Positions 53,793 through 63,167 are shown, counted from the first letter of the stretch. The stretch: DNA of 64,000 bases from Arenimonas soli (GCF_014643775.1 NZ_BMKC01000002.1:248001-312000), one strand, 5' to 3'. Numbers and translations: made by a program. The notes: generated by a model from the sequence alone, not told the origin.

Positions 53793-54929
53793 ATGTCCGA
53801 GCGACTGGCCAGCCAGTTCGATCGCGAAACCCGCCTGCGGCTGCGGCGGGTGGGGCTGGGCGTGCTGTCCTACCTGATGTTCCTGGTGCCGATGTCGATA
53901 GCCGTCCATGCCGGCAGTTCGACCCTGGGCTGGTGGGGCGTGGCTGGTTTCACCGCCGCCGCCCTGTTGGTCAACCTGGTGGCGATGATCGCCATCGCCA
54001 CTGGCTGGAGCAAACGCTTCGCCGACCCCAGCCTGCTGGTGCCGCAGCTGGTGGCGGCCATGTTGCTGGCGCTGGGCATGATCCACTACTTCGAAGGTGA
54101 AGCGCGCAGCGTCCTGCTGCTGCTGTTCGTGGCGATCTTCTTCTTCGGGCTGTTCGGCCTGGACACGCGCCAGTACCTGCGCCTGACCACCGGCACCGCG
54201 GTGGGCTACATCGCCCTGACCACCTGGGAACTGGTGGGCGCCGATGCGTCGCGGGAAGCCTGGCTGAAGGAAGCCATCCGTTTTTCGGCGCTGGTGGTCA
54301 TCACCATCTGGATGAGCTTCATCGGTGGCTATTTCGCCTCGATCCGGCGCCGGCTGGCCGCGCAGCGCGACGCGCTGGAAAGGGCCAACAGCAAGCTACG
54401 CGAACTGTCGATCCGCGACGAGCTCACCGGCCTGTACAACCGCCGCCACCTCACCGAACGGCTGGAACAGGAAAGCGAACGCAGCCGCCGCTACGGCCAG
54501 GGCTTCAGCGTCGCCATCATCGACATCGACCACTTCAAGGTCATCAACGACACCCACGGCCACGCGGTCGGCGACGAGGTGCTGGTGCAGTTCGCCAGCA
54601 TCCTGCGCCTGCAGGCGCGCTTCATAGACCACGTGGGGCAGGCGCCCGAGCGCACCCTGGGCCGGTTCGGCGGCGAGGAATTCATGATCATCCTGCCCGG
54701 CACCAACCTCGCCGGCGCCCGCGTCTGCCTGGAGCGCATGCGCGCCTCGGTGGCCCAGGCCCCCTTCGAAACCAGCGCCGGCCCGGTGACCGTCACCTTC
54801 TCGGCCGGGCTTGCCGAACAGCGCCAGGACGAAGCCGCCGAAGCCCTGCTGCAGCGGGCGGACGAGGCGCTGTACCGGGCCAAGGAGGGGGGAAGGGATC
54901 GGCTGGAACTGGCCGGCATGACTCAGTAG
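53793..54929 (+). CDS. Membrane-bound GGDEF diguanylate cyclase
   Basis: The 378-residue protein has six N-terminal membrane helices (about residues 20-185) of the MASE-like kind, a short coiled coil (RRRLAAQRDALERANSKLREL), and a GGDEF domain. The latter has DELTGLYNRRHL, AIIDIDHFKVINDTHGHAVGD and the active site GGEEF (293-297). The product-inhibition RxxD I-site is absent, and a short insertion (ARFIDHVGQAPER) precedes GGEEF, so feedback inhibition is probably lacking. It should make c-di-GMP in response to a membrane signal. GTAGACT just before the start resembles a xanthomonad-type -10. It is divergent from the REC-EAL gene across 152 bases. Confidence 0.92.
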   Translation: MSERLASQFDRETRLRLRRVGLGVLSYLMFLVPMSIAVHAGSSTLGWWGVAGFTAAALLVNLVAMIAIATGWSKRFADPSLLVPQLVAAMLLALGMIHYFEGEARSVLLLLFVAIFFFGLFGLDTRQYLRLTTGTAVGYIALTTWELVGADASREAWLKEAIRFSALVVITIWMSFIGGYFASIRRRLAAQRDALERANSKLRELSIRDELTGLYNRRHLTERLEQESERSRRYGQGFSVAIIDIDHFKVINDTHGHAVGDEVLVQFASILRLQARFIDHVGQAPERTLGRFGGEEFMIILPGTNLAGARVCLERMRASVAQAPFETSAGPVTVTFSAGLAEQRQDEAAEALLQRADEALYRAKEGGRDRLELAGMTQ

Positions 54930-54966
54930 AGTCGCTGCAATCCGCTTCCCACCGACGGTGTCGTAC

Positions 54967-56634
54967 ATGGCTTACTTAGTCACGCACACCGCTTCGGTCC
55001 GGAGGCCAGGCAGGTCCGCGATCAAAAGACTGCTGCCCCTTCTTCTGGGCCTGTCGTCGGCAGTCTTCGCCCAATCCACGGTGTCGCTGCCCGACGACGC
55101 CGCGCTGGAGGCCGCCGGCGCGGTGATCGGCGACATCTCGATCGTGCGCCACGACATCTTCGACACGTCGCTGCCGGAGGAGGACGCCCCGGTTTTCCGC
55201 GCCGCGAACGCCCTGCATCGGCGCACCCGCGAACCGGTGGTGCGCCGCCTGCTGCTGGTCGAGACCGGCGCGGTCTATTCGCGCCGGCTGCTGGACGAAA
55301 CACAACGCCTGCTGCGCGCCCAGAACTACCTGCGCGAGGCAAAAGTGACGCCGGTACGCTTCGCCGACGGGCGCGTGGACCTGCTGGTGGAAACCTGGGA
55401 TGCCTGGACGCTCAACCCCGGCATCTCGGGCAGCCGCAGCGGCGGTGCGTCTTCCTTCGGCTTCGAACTCGAGGACAGCAACCTGCTGGGCACCGGCGCC
55501 GAGCTCACGCTGTCGCACGACAGCGACAGCGAGCGCGATGAAAATGCCCTGTCCTACCGGAACGACCACCTGTTCGGCCGCTGGAACGGCCTGGACGCCG
55601 AACTGCGCGACAACAGCGACGGCCGCGGCTGGGCGCTGGCCCTGGGCCAGCCTTTCCATGCCCTCGACACCCGCCGCGCCTGGGGGTTCTCGATGGACCG
55701 GCTGGCGCAATCGAATTCGTTCTATGCGCGCGGCGAGGAAATCGCCGGGTACCGGCAGCGCAACAACGACATCGAAGCCTGGTGGGGCCGATCGACCGGG
55801 CTGCGCGATGGCCGGGTGAGCCGGTGGCAGTTCGGCCTGCGCGAACACCAACGCGACTTCCTGCCAGCGCGCGATCCCGTCCTGGCCGGCCCGGTGCCGG
55901 CCGACCGCCACCTGGTGGGGCCGTGGATCGGCTTCGAACGCATCCACGACGACTGGCAGGAACGGGTCAACCTGGACCAGATCGGCAGCACCGAGGACGT
56001 ACTGCTGGGCCTGCGCTGGGGCGCGCGGCTGGGCTGGGCCGACACGGCCCTGGGCGGCGACCGGGACGCCCTGTGGTTCGAAGCCGACGTCAGCCGCGGA
56101 TTCCGCCTGCCCGCCGAGTCCCTGCTGCGCGTGCAGGCCTGGCTCGATGGCCGGCTCGAACAGGGCGCCGCGCGCGACCTGGCCCTCGGCGGCCGGGCGC
56201 GCTATTACCGCCCGACCGGCGAAAAGCGCCTGTTCTATGCCGACCTGGAAACCGTGCACGGCCACGCGCTCGACCTCGACGGCTACCGCACGCTGGGCGG
56301 CGACAACGGCCTGCGCGGTTACCCCGAGCGCTGGGCCGGCGGCGAGGTATTCACCCGGCTGTCCCTGGAACAGCGTTATTACACCGACGCCTACCTGTGG
56401 CGGATCTTCCGGGTCGGCGGCGCGGTGTTCATGGACGTCGGCCGCACCTGGGGCGACGACCCCCTGGGCGCGCCCAATCCGGGCACCCTGGCCGACGTCG
56501 GCTTCGGCCTGCGCCTGGGCAATACCCGCTCGGCCTTCGCCCGGGTGGTGCACGTGGATCTGGCCTTCCCGCTGGACGGCGACCCGTCGCTCAAGCGGGT
56601 GGAACTGGTTATCGAGGCGCGGCGGGAGTTCTAG
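54967..56634 (+). CDS. Outer-membrane POTRA/beta-barrel protein, Omp85-like
   Basis: The 555-residue protein has a basic signal peptide (RRPGRSAIKRLLPLLLGL...AVFAQ). A POTRA-like domain follows (RLLLVETGAVYSRRLLDET, RLLRAQNYLREAKVTPV, DLLVETWDAWTL). The C-terminal part is a strand-rich barrel (LGLRWGARLGWADTALGG, VVHVDLAFPLDGD) closing with a terminal phenylalanine (ARREF), as in outer-membrane barrels. RGYPERWAGGEVFTRLSLE resembles the RGY-type motif of the Omp85/TpsB superfamily. A cargo protein gene is not obvious nearby. Role (assembly factor or secretion pore) cannot be settled. The start at 54967 is the ATG; a GTG lies three codons earlier. Confidence 0.82.
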   Translation: MAYLVTHTASVRRPGRSAIKRLLPLLLGLSSAVFAQSTVSLPDDAALEAAGAVIGDISIVRHDIFDTSLPEEDAPVFRAANALHRRTREPVVRRLLLVETGAVYSRRLLDETQRLLRAQNYLREAKVTPVRFADGRVDLLVETWDAWTLNPGISGSRSGGASSFGFELEDSNLLGTGAELTLSHDSDSERDENALSYRNDHLFGRWNGLDAELRDNSDGRGWALALGQPFHALDTRRAWGFSMDRLAQSNSFYARGEEIAGYRQRNNDIEAWWGRSTGLRDGRVSRWQFGLREHQRDFLPARDPVLAGPVPADRHLVGPWIGFERIHDDWQERVNLDQIGSTEDVLLGLRWGARLGWADTALGGDRDALWFEADVSRGFRLPAESLLRVQAWLDGRLEQGAARDLALGGRARYYRPTGEKRLFYADLETVHGHALDLDGYRTLGGDNGLRGYPERWAGGEVFTRLSLEQRYYTDAYLWRIFRVGGAVFMDVGRTWGDDPLGAPNPGTLADVGFGLRLGNTRSAFARVVHVDLAFPLDGDPSLKRVELVIEARREF

Positions 56635-56672
56635 GCCTGCCGGGCCGCCTACCCGGCCGTGACGGGCCCGGC

Positions 56673-56681
56673 TGCTATAAT
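56673..56681 (+). promoter_or_regulatory. Extended -10 promoter of the indolepyruvate oxidoreductase gene
   Basis: TGCTATAAT is a perfect TATAAT with the TGn extension. The start would be near 56688, leaving about 30 bases before the ATG at 56718. No good -35 is present at 17 bases, as is common for extended -10 promoters. Confidence 0.72.
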
Positions 56682-56717
56682 TCCGAGTCTTTGCTCCAGC
56701 TCCGGAAAGCCGCCGCC

Positions 56718-59700
56718 ATGTCCGCCATCCCCCACACCCTGATCCCGCTCGACCGCGAGTACGACCTCGAGTCCAAGTACACCCGCGAGGAGGGCCGGAT
56801 CTACCTGTCCGGCGTGCAGGCGCTGGTGCGCCTGCCGCTGATGCAGCAGATGCGCGACCGCGCCGCCGGCATCAACACCGCCGGCTTCATCTCGGGCTAC
56901 CGCGGCTCGCCGCTGGGCGGCTTCGACCTGGAGCTGTGGCGGGCGCGCAAGCACCTGCAGGCCAGCGCCATCGAGTTCACCCCGGGCCTGAACGAGGACC
57001 TGGGCGCGACCATGGTCTGGGGCAGCCAGCAGACCAACCTGTTCCAGGGCGCGAAGTACGACGGCGTGTTTTCCATGTGGTACGGCAAGGGCCCGGGCGT
57101 GGACCGCTGCGGCGACGTGTTCAAGCACGGCAACGCCGCCGGCACCTCGAAGCTGGGTGGCGTGCTGGCGCTGGCCGCCGACGACCACGCCTGCCGCTCG
57201 TCCACCCTGCCGCATGGTTCGGAGGGTGAGTTCGAAAGCGCGATGATGCCGGTGCTCAACCCGGCCGGCGTGCAGGACATCCTGGACATGGGCCTGCTGG
57301 GCTGGGCGATGAGCCGCTACACCGGCCGCTGGATCGGCTTCAAGACCATCGCCGAAACGGTGGAGTCCTCGGCCTCGGTGAACGTCAACCCGCACCAGCT
57401 CGACATCCTGCTGCCGACCGACTTCGAACTGCCGGCGGGCGGGCTCAACATCCGCTGGCCGGACCCGCCGCTGGACCAGGAAATGCGCCTGCACCAGTAC
57501 GCGGTGAAGGCCGCGCAGGCCTTCGCGCGGGCCAACCACATCGACAAGGTGGTGGTGGATTCGCCCAAGGCGCGCCTGGGCATCGTCACCACCGGCAAGA
57601 GCTACCTGGACGTGCTGCAGGCGCTGGAATACCTGGGCATCGACCGCAACGTCGCCGCCGACATCGGCATCCGCGTGTACAAGGTCGGCATGACCTGGCC
57701 GCTGGAACCGCTGGGCATCCGCGAATTCGCGCGTGGCCTGGACGACATCATCGTCGTCGAGGAGAAGCGCAGCTTCGTCGAGCGGCAGATGAAGGAATAC
57801 ATGTACAACTGGGAGCACGAAAAGCGCCCCAGCATCGTCGGCAAGTACGACGAAGAGGACAACTGGGTCCTGCCCAGCACCAACGAACTGACCCCGGCCC
57901 GCATCGCCCGCGTGATCGCCGCGCGCGTGCAGCGTTTCTTCCAGTCCGAGGCTATGGACAACCGGCTGAAGTGGATCAGCGCCAAGGAAAAGGAGCTGGC
58001 CGCGCCGCGCGCCAACTTCCCGCGCGTGCCGCACTACTGCGCCGGCTGCCCGCACAACAGTTCGACCGTGGTGCCGGAAGGCTCGCGCGCGCTGGGCGGC
58101 ATCGGCTGCCACTACATGGTCACCTGGATGGACCGCAAGACCGACACCTTCACCCACATGGGCGGCGAAGGCGTCACCTGGAGCGGGCAGGCGCCGTTCA
58201 CCAACGAAAAACACGTGTTCCAGAACCTGGGCGACGGCACCTACTTCCATTCCGGCTCGCTGGCCATCCGCCAGTCGATCGCCGCGAAGGTGAACATCAC
58301 CTACAAGATCCTCTACAACGACGCGGTGGCCATGACCGGCGGCCAGCCGGTGGACGGCACCCTGACCGTGCCCGACATCGCCCACCAGGTGCGCAGCGAA
58401 GGCGTGCAGGTGATCGTGGTGCTGAGCGACGACATCGAAAAGTGGGCCGACCACTCGATCTTCCCCAGCGGCGTGGAGTTCTACGACCGCAGCGAACTCG
58501 ATGCGCAGCAAAAGCGACTGCGCGAGGTCCCGGGCACGTCGGTGCTGATCTTCGACCAGACCTGCGCCGCCGAAAAACGCCGCCGCCGCAAGCGCGGCAA
58601 GATGCCCGACCCGGCCAAGCGCACCGCGATCAACTCGCTGGTCTGCGAAGGCTGCGGCGACTGCGGCGTGAAGTCGAACTGCGTGGCCGTGCTGCCCAAG
58701 GAAACCGAATACGGCCGCAAGCGCGAAATCGACCAGTCCAACTGCAACAAGGACTTCAGCTGCGTGAAGGGCTTCTGCCCCAGCTTCGTCACCATCAAGG
58801 GCGGCGGCCTGCGCAAGCGCAAGGGCGTGGGCAACACCGACCTGCTGGCGAACCTGCCCGAGCCGCAGTTCCGCAGCAACCTGGACCAGCCCTGGAACAT
58901 CCTGATCACCGGCGTCGGCGGCACCGGCGTGGTGACCATTGGCGCCCTGCTGGGCATGGCCGCGCACCTGGAACACAAGGGCGCCAGCGTGCTCGACCAG
59001 ACTGGCCTGGCCCAGAAGGGCGGCGCGGTCACCACGCACGTGCGCGTCGCGGCCAAGCCGTCCGACATCCACGCCGTGCGCATCGCCGCCGGCGAAGCCG
59101 ACCTGGTGCTGGGCTGCGACATGGTGGTGGTGAACGACTACTGGGCGCTGTCGAAGATCCGCGCCGACCGCACCGAAGTCGTCATCAACGACTACCAGGC
59201 GATGCCCGGCCCGTTCACCCGCATGCCGGACATGCAGTTCCCGGCCGCGGGCATCGTCGACGCCATCCGCACTGCCCTGGGCGGGCGCGAGCCGCTGCAG
59301 GTGCCGGCCACCGAAGTGGCGACCGCCCTGCTGGGCGATGCCATCGGCAGCAACCTGTTCATGCTGGGCGTAGCCTGGCAGCGCGGGCTGGTGCCGGTGG
59401 GCTTCGACGCGATCATGCGCGCGATCGAACTCAACGGCGCCGCCATCGAGATGAACAAGACGGCGTTTGCCTGGGGCCGCCTGGCCGCCATCAAGCCCGA
59501 GGCGGTTCTCGAAGCCGCCGGCCTGGCCGAGGCGCCGACCGACGACGTCGCCGCCCTGCCGCTGGACGACGAGCGCCTGAGCGAGTCGCTGGACGAAATG
59601 ATCGAACGCCGCGTCAAGTTCCTCACCGACTACCAGGACAAGGCCTACGCCGGCCGCTACGTCGCGCTGGTGGACAAGGTGCGCCAGGCGGAGGCCCGCA

Positions 59701-60239
59701 AGGCCCCGGGTTCCACGAAGCTCACCGAAGCGGTGGCGCGTTATTACTTCAAGCTCATGGCCTACAAGGACGAGTACGAAGTGGCCCGCCTGTACACCTC
59801 GGGCGAGTTCCGCCGCCGCATCGAGCAGCAGTTCGAAGGCGACTACAAGATCCACTTCAACCTGGCCCCGCCGCTGTTCGCCAGGCGCGACGCCGACGGC
59901 CACCTGGTGAAGAAGGAGTTCGGCCCGTGGATGTTCACGGCGTTCAGGCTGCTGGCGAAGATGAAGGGCCTGCGCGGCGGCGCCTTCGACATCTTCGGCC
60001 GCACCGAAGAGCGCCGCATGGAGCGCCAGCTGATCGTGGACTATTCGAAGCAGGTGGACGAGCTGCTGGCCGGCCTGGACGGCGACAACGTCGACCTGGC
60101 CACCCAGATCGCCTCGGTGCCCGAACAGATCCGCGGCTACGGCCACGTCAAGGAAGCGCACCTGGCCAAGGCCAAGGGCATGGAAAAGGAGCTGCTGGCG
60201 CGCTGGCGCAATCCCGCCGCGAACCACAAGGCCGCCTGA
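56718..60239 (+). CDS. Indolepyruvate ferredoxin oxidoreductase (fused alpha/gamma)
   Basis: The 1173-residue enzyme decarboxylates aryl or branched 2-oxo acids to acyl-CoA with ferredoxin as acceptor, in amino-acid catabolism. The N-terminal half holds the 2-oxoacid:ferredoxin domain SGYRGSPLGGFDLEL and the thiamin-diphosphate site. The latter has RVPHYCAGCPHNSST, ALGGIGCHYMVTWMDR, and a GDGTYFHSGSLAIRQS segment. A ferredoxin-like cluster CEGCGDCGVKSNC plus CNKDFSCVKGFCP follows. The C-terminal gamma domain begins ILITGVGGTGVVTIGALLG, with QTGLAQKGGAVTTHVR. Fusion in one chain is normal for proteobacterial IOR. An Lrp/AsnC regulator lies convergent next to it. Confidence 0.94.
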   Translation: MSAIPHTLIPLDREYDLESKYTREEGRIYLSGVQALVRLPLMQQMRDRAAGINTAGFISGYRGSPLGGFDLELWRARKHLQASAIEFTPGLNEDLGATMVWGSQQTNLFQGAKYDGVFSMWYGKGPGVDRCGDVFKHGNAAGTSKLGGVLALAADDHACRSSTLPHGSEGEFESAMMPVLNPAGVQDILDMGLLGWAMSRYTGRWIGFKTIAETVESSASVNVNPHQLDILLPTDFELPAGGLNIRWPDPPLDQEMRLHQYAVKAAQAFARANHIDKVVVDSPKARLGIVTTGKSYLDVLQALEYLGIDRNVAADIGIRVYKVGMTWPLEPLGIREFARGLDDIIVVEEKRSFVERQMKEYMYNWEHEKRPSIVGKYDEEDNWVLPSTNELTPARIARVIAARVQRFFQSEAMDNRLKWISAKEKELAAPRANFPRVPHYCAGCPHNSSTVVPEGSRALGGIGCHYMVTWMDRKTDTFTHMGGEGVTWSGQAPFTNEKHVFQNLGDGTYFHSGSLAIRQSIAAKVNITYKILYNDAVAMTGGQPVDGTLTVPDIAHQVRSEGVQVIVVLSDDIEKWADHSIFPSGVEFYDRSELDAQQKRLREVPGTSVLIFDQTCAAEKRRRRKRGKMPDPAKRTAINSLVCEGCGDCGVKSNCVAVLPKETEYGRKREIDQSNCNKDFSCVKGFCPSFVTIKGGGLRKRKGVGNTDLLANLPEPQFRSNLDQPWNILITGVGGTGVVTIGALLGMAAHLEHKGASVLDQTGLAQKGGAVTTHVRVAAKPSDIHAVRIAAGEADLVLGCDMVVVNDYWALSKIRADRTEVVINDYQAMPGPFTRMPDMQFPAAGIVDAIRTALGGREPLQVPATEVATALLGDAIGSNLFMLGVAWQRGLVPVGFDAIMRAIELNGAAIEMNKTAFAWGRLAAIKPEAVLEAAGLAEAPTDDVAALPLDDERLSESLDEMIERRVKFLTDYQDKAYAGRYVALVDKVRQAEARKAPGSTKLTEAVARYYFKLMAYKDEYEVARLYTSGEFRRRIEQQFEGDYKIHFNLAPPLFARRDADGHLVKKEFGPWMFTAFRLLAKMKGLRGGAFDIFGRTEERRMERQLIVDYSKQVDELLAGLDGDNVDLATQIASVPEQIRGYGHVKEAHLAKAKGMEKELLARWRNPAANHKAA

Positions 60240-60240
60240 A

Positions 60241-60256
60241 CCCGCCCTCGGGCGGG
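60241..60256. terminator. Short GC hairpin between convergent genes
   Basis: CCCGCCC-TC-GGGCGGG begins directly after the IOR stop. Arms are seven bases (the two-base loop means about six will pair). No T tract follows on the plus strand, so termination may be factor-assisted. It is placed to serve the IOR gene and the convergent lrp-type gene. Confidence 0.45.
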
Positions 60257-60263
60257 CCACCCC

Positions 60264-60722
60264 TCAGCGGGGGCCGGACTCCAGCACCACCTGGGTCGAG
60301 AAGGAAAGCACGTTGGCGTCGGTCGTCAGGGCGGTGCGCGTGAAGGCTTCATAGGCGGCGATGTCGGCCGCCTGCACGACCAGCACGAAGTCGTGTGCGC
60401 CGGTGACGTGGTAACACTGCTGCACGGCCTGGAAGCCGCGCATGCGCTGCCGGAAGCGGTCAATCGCGTCCGGCCCCTCCCGCTCGAGGTCGATGCCGAC
60501 GATGCAGGTCAGGCCCAGGCCGAGCGCGCCGGGGTCGACGCGGGCGGTTTCGGCCAGGATGACGCCGTCCTCGCGCATCTTCTTCAGCCGCCGCTGCACG
60601 GCCGTGGCCGACAGCCCCACGCGTTCGCCGATGGTGGCTGCCGGCAGGCGGGTGTTCTTTCGGTACAGGACCAGGATCTGGCGGTCCAGGGCGTCAATGC
60701 GGGGAACGGCGGGATTGGCCAT
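60264..60722 (-). CDS. Lrp/AsnC-family transcriptional regulator
   Basis: The 152-residue protein (ATG at 60722, MANPAVPRIDALDRQIL) has the standard N-terminal helix-turn-helix (about 8-65; LPAATIGERVGLSATAVQRR) and the RAM ligand-binding domain (about 75-150; VVQAADIAAYEAFTRTALT, VLSFSTQVVLE). Lrp/AsnC regulators sense amino acids. Adjacency to indolepyruvate oxidoreductase suggests it senses aromatic or branched amino acids and controls that gene, as seen in other proteobacteria. That link is inference from position. It is divergent from the serine hydrolase gene. Confidence 0.92.
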   Translation of the reverse strand: MANPAVPRIDALDRQILVLYRKNTRLPAATIGERVGLSATAVQRRLKKMREDGVILAETARVDPGALGLGLTCIVGIDLEREGPDAIDRFRQRMRGFQAVQQCYHVTGAHDFVLVVQAADIAAYEAFTRTALTTDANVLSFSTQVVLESGPR

Positions 60723-60857
60723 GGTCGGTGCGTGCGCGGCGAGGCCCGCATTTTCGCATGCTGCGTCGCGACGCGGCGTCCTGAGGGGTGATTTCGCCGC
60801 GACCCAACCCCGCGGCATGGCTAGCATGGGCATTCCTTCGCATCCCACAGGTCGGCC

Positions 60858-62390
60858 ATGATCCGAGTGCCCCCGTTCCTCGTCTTCCTGCTTTTGCTGC
60901 CGCTCCCGTTTATCGCCCAGGCGTCGCTGCACGCCACGCAGGAACCCATGGACTTTGCTTCGCAAGCGCTCCGGCTGCTGGCGGCGGAAGTTCCCGATGC
61001 CAGCGGCCCGGGGATCGGCGTGTTGGTTGCGCGAGGGGACGAGGTCCTTTTTCGCGGCGCCCGCGGCATGGCCAACGTTGAACTCGCGGTCCCGCTGCGG
61101 CCGGAGCACGGCATGCGCATCGCGTCCCTGAGCAAGCAGTTCACCGCGGCGGGATTGCTTCGCCTCGTGGATGAAGGACGCGTGGCGCTGGATGACCCGC
61201 TGTCGAAGTATCTTCCCGACTATCCGGGGGCCGAAGGCATCACGCTTTTGCAGCTGCTCAACCACACCTCCGGCGTTCGCAGCTATACGCGCATGCCCAG
61301 CCACATGGAGCATGCCCTGCACCGCCCGATCGATACGGCCGGGCTGATTTCCGTGTTCAGCGGTGAAGCGCCGGACTTCGCGCCGGGCGCCCGCTACGAC
61401 TACAACGACTCGGGGTATGTCCTGGCCGGCGCCGTCATCGAAAAGGTGACCGGAATGGCCTGGGACGCCTGGCTCGACCAGGCCTTCTTCGAGCCGCTTG
61501 GCCTGGCCCGCACCCGCGGCGGCGACACGATGACCACCGTGCCGGGCCTGGCCAATGGCTATCGGGTGGACGCCGATGGCGTCGTGCATCCCGCCGGTTT
61601 CCTGCACATGAGCCAACCCCATGCGGCCGGCGCACTGCTTTCCAATGTCGACGACCTGCTGCGCTGGAACCTTGCACTGCACGGCGGCAAGGTCCTTTCC
61701 GCGGACAGCTATGTCCGCATGACCACCCCGGAAGGTCCCGCGGCAAGCGCGGGGGCCCCCTATGGCCTGGGCCTGGAAGTCCATGGCGCCGGGCGGAAGC
61801 TGCGCATGGAACACACGGGTGGCATCGTTGGCTTTGAATCGGTCTTGCTCTACGTGCCCGCGGACCGGATCTCGGTGGTGCTAGTCCGCAACGCCACCGG
61901 ACCGGGCGAGTTCCGGCTGCAGGCCCTGGCCCGGCAGCTGGCGGCGCTGGCGCGTGCTCCTGACGTCGCGTCGCCGATGAAGCCCGAAGGTTCCCCCGCC
62001 GAGGTAATGGCCCAACTGGACCAGGCGTTTTTCGCCGCCTTCAATGCCTGCGACGTGGTCGGGCACATGGGCTTCCTGGATCCGGCGCTGGAGTTCTACC
62101 ACGACAAGGGCGGGCGCACCGTCGGAGCCCATCGCATGGAAGTGATGATGCGCGAACGCTGCGGGTCGAAGGAGACAAGCCTTCGCCGCGAATTGGTGCC
62201 CGGGTCGCTGACGGTGGATCCCGTACCCGGGTACGGCGCGATCCAGACCGGCGAACATCGCTTCTTCCTTACGGTCGGCGACGCACCCGAGCAGTGGGTC
62301 GAAAGCGCGCGTTTCGTGCATGTCTGGCGCGAGGACGCCTCGGGCTGGCGGGTCGTGCGTGCATTGAGTTTCGACCACAAGGCGCCGTGA
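60858..62390 (+). CDS. Secreted serine hydrolase (beta-lactamase/class C family) with a C-terminal domain
   Basis: The 510-residue protein has a signal peptide (MIRVPPFLVFLLLLPLPF...IAQA) and a class C beta-lactamase-like domain. The nucleophile motif is S90-x-x-K93 (RIASLSKQFT). The second motif is YNDSGY around residue 182, Asp replacing the usual Asn. HTSGVRSYTR and the late HTGGIVGFESVLLY (in place of KTG) follow. From about residue 385 (MAQLDQAFFAAFNACDVVGH) a separate NTF2-like/DUF4440 domain of about 125 residues begins. It is more likely an esterase or peptidase than an antibiotic beta-lactamase. Its base composition is moderately lower in G+C than its neighbours. Confidence 0.85.
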   Translation: MIRVPPFLVFLLLLPLPFIAQASLHATQEPMDFASQALRLLAAEVPDASGPGIGVLVARGDEVLFRGARGMANVELAVPLRPEHGMRIASLSKQFTAAGLLRLVDEGRVALDDPLSKYLPDYPGAEGITLLQLLNHTSGVRSYTRMPSHMEHALHRPIDTAGLISVFSGEAPDFAPGARYDYNDSGYVLAGAVIEKVTGMAWDAWLDQAFFEPLGLARTRGGDTMTTVPGLANGYRVDADGVVHPAGFLHMSQPHAAGALLSNVDDLLRWNLALHGGKVLSADSYVRMTTPEGPAASAGAPYGLGLEVHGAGRKLRMEHTGGIVGFESVLLYVPADRISVVLVRNATGPGEFRLQALARQLAALARAPDVASPMKPEGSPAEVMAQLDQAFFAAFNACDVVGHMGFLDPALEFYHDKGGRTVGAHRMEVMMRERCGSKETSLRRELVPGSLTVDPVPGYGAIQTGEHRFFLTVGDAPEQWVESARFVHVWREDASGWRVVRALSFDHKAP

Positions 62391-62405
62391 CCAGGCCCGG
62401 AAACA

Positions 62406-62432
62406 CCAACGCCCGGGGGGCCCGGGCGTTGG
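62406..62432. terminator. Strong bidirectional terminator hairpin
   Basis: CCAACGCCCGGG, three G bases, then CCCGGGCGTTGG: twelve-base perfect arms, placed between the convergent serine hydrolase and OmpA-type genes. On the minus strand TGTTT follows the stem; the plus side has no T run. It probably ends both transcripts. Confidence 0.8.
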
Positions 62433-62456
62433 CGGCAAACTCCATCGGGGGATGGA

Positions 62457-63167
62457 TCAGTCGTTGCGGATCGGCACGATCGTCATCTCGACGCGACGGT
62501 TCTCGGCGCGGCCGGCCTCGGTGTCGTTGCTGGCGATCGGGTAACGCTCGCCGGCACCGGTGATGATCAGGCGCTGGCCGCTGATGCCGCGGCTGACCAG
62601 GTAGTTGGCCACGGCCTGGGCACGTTCGCGCGACAGCTTGTCGTTGTAGGCATCGCTGCCGATGCTGTCGGTATGGCCGGCGACTTCGATCATCGTCTGG
62701 TCATATTCGCGCAGCGTGTCGGCCACGCGGTCGAGCACCGAGTAGGCGTTGCGGTTGAGCGTGCTGGAGTTGAAGGCGAAGGTGATCGCCTCGGGCATGT
62801 CCAGGGTGATGTGGTCGCCGTCGCGGACCACGTCCACGCCGGTGCCCCGCATGCGTTCGCGCAGCGCGCGTTCCTGGTTGTCCTGGTATCGGCCGATGGC
62901 GCCGCCGGCCAGGCCGCCGACACCGGCGCCGATCAGGGCGTGCTGGCGGCGCTCGGTGGCGTCGTCGCCGCTGAGCAGGCCGGCCACGGCACCGACGGCC
63001 GCGCCGATCAGGGCGCCGCGCTGGGTACGGTTCATGCCTTCGTCGTTGGGATCGGTTTGCTGCTGCTGCGGGGTGGACCCGTAGTAGCCGCCACCTGTGG
63101 TGGTGCAGCCGGCAAGCAGCGCGACGGAGATCGCAGTGGCGACGAGCACGTGGTTTCTAGTTTTCAT
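62457..63167 (-). CDS. OmpA-family lipoprotein (Pal/YiaD-like)
   Basis: The 236-residue product starts at the ATG at 63167 (MKTRNHVLVATAISVALLAGC) preceded by AGGAG. The lipobox LLAGC (Cys21) marks a lipoprotein. A Gly-rich glycine-zipper region (about 55-105; AALIGAAVGAVAGLLSG-like repeats with GAGVGGLAGGAIGRY) may insert in or pack on the membrane. The C-terminal OmpA domain (about 120-236) has ITFAFNSSTLN, IEVAGHTDSIGSDAYN, LSRERAQAVANYLVSRGI and ENRRVEMTIVP, which bind peptidoglycan. The arrangement matches YiaD-type proteins. It lies between the terminator and the GSDYE-repeat gene on the minus strand. Confidence 0.92.
   Translation of the reverse strand: MKTRNHVLVATAISVALLAGCTTTGGGYYGSTPQQQQTDPNDEGMNRTQRGALIGAAVGAVAGLLSGDDATERRQHALIGAGVGGLAGGAIGRYQDNQERALRERMRGTGVDVVRDGDHITLDMPEAITFAFNSSTLNRNAYSVLDRVADTLREYDQTMIEVAGHTDSIGSDAYNDKLSRERAQAVANYLVSRGISGQRLIITGAGERYPIASNDTEAGRAENRRVEMTIVPIRND

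Noticed and set aside
56649-60260. A 1203-codon open frame on the minus strand
   Set aside because: It mirrors the indolepyruvate oxidoreductase gene, is His/Ala/Gly-rich with no domains, and is a by-product of G+C-rich codon positions.
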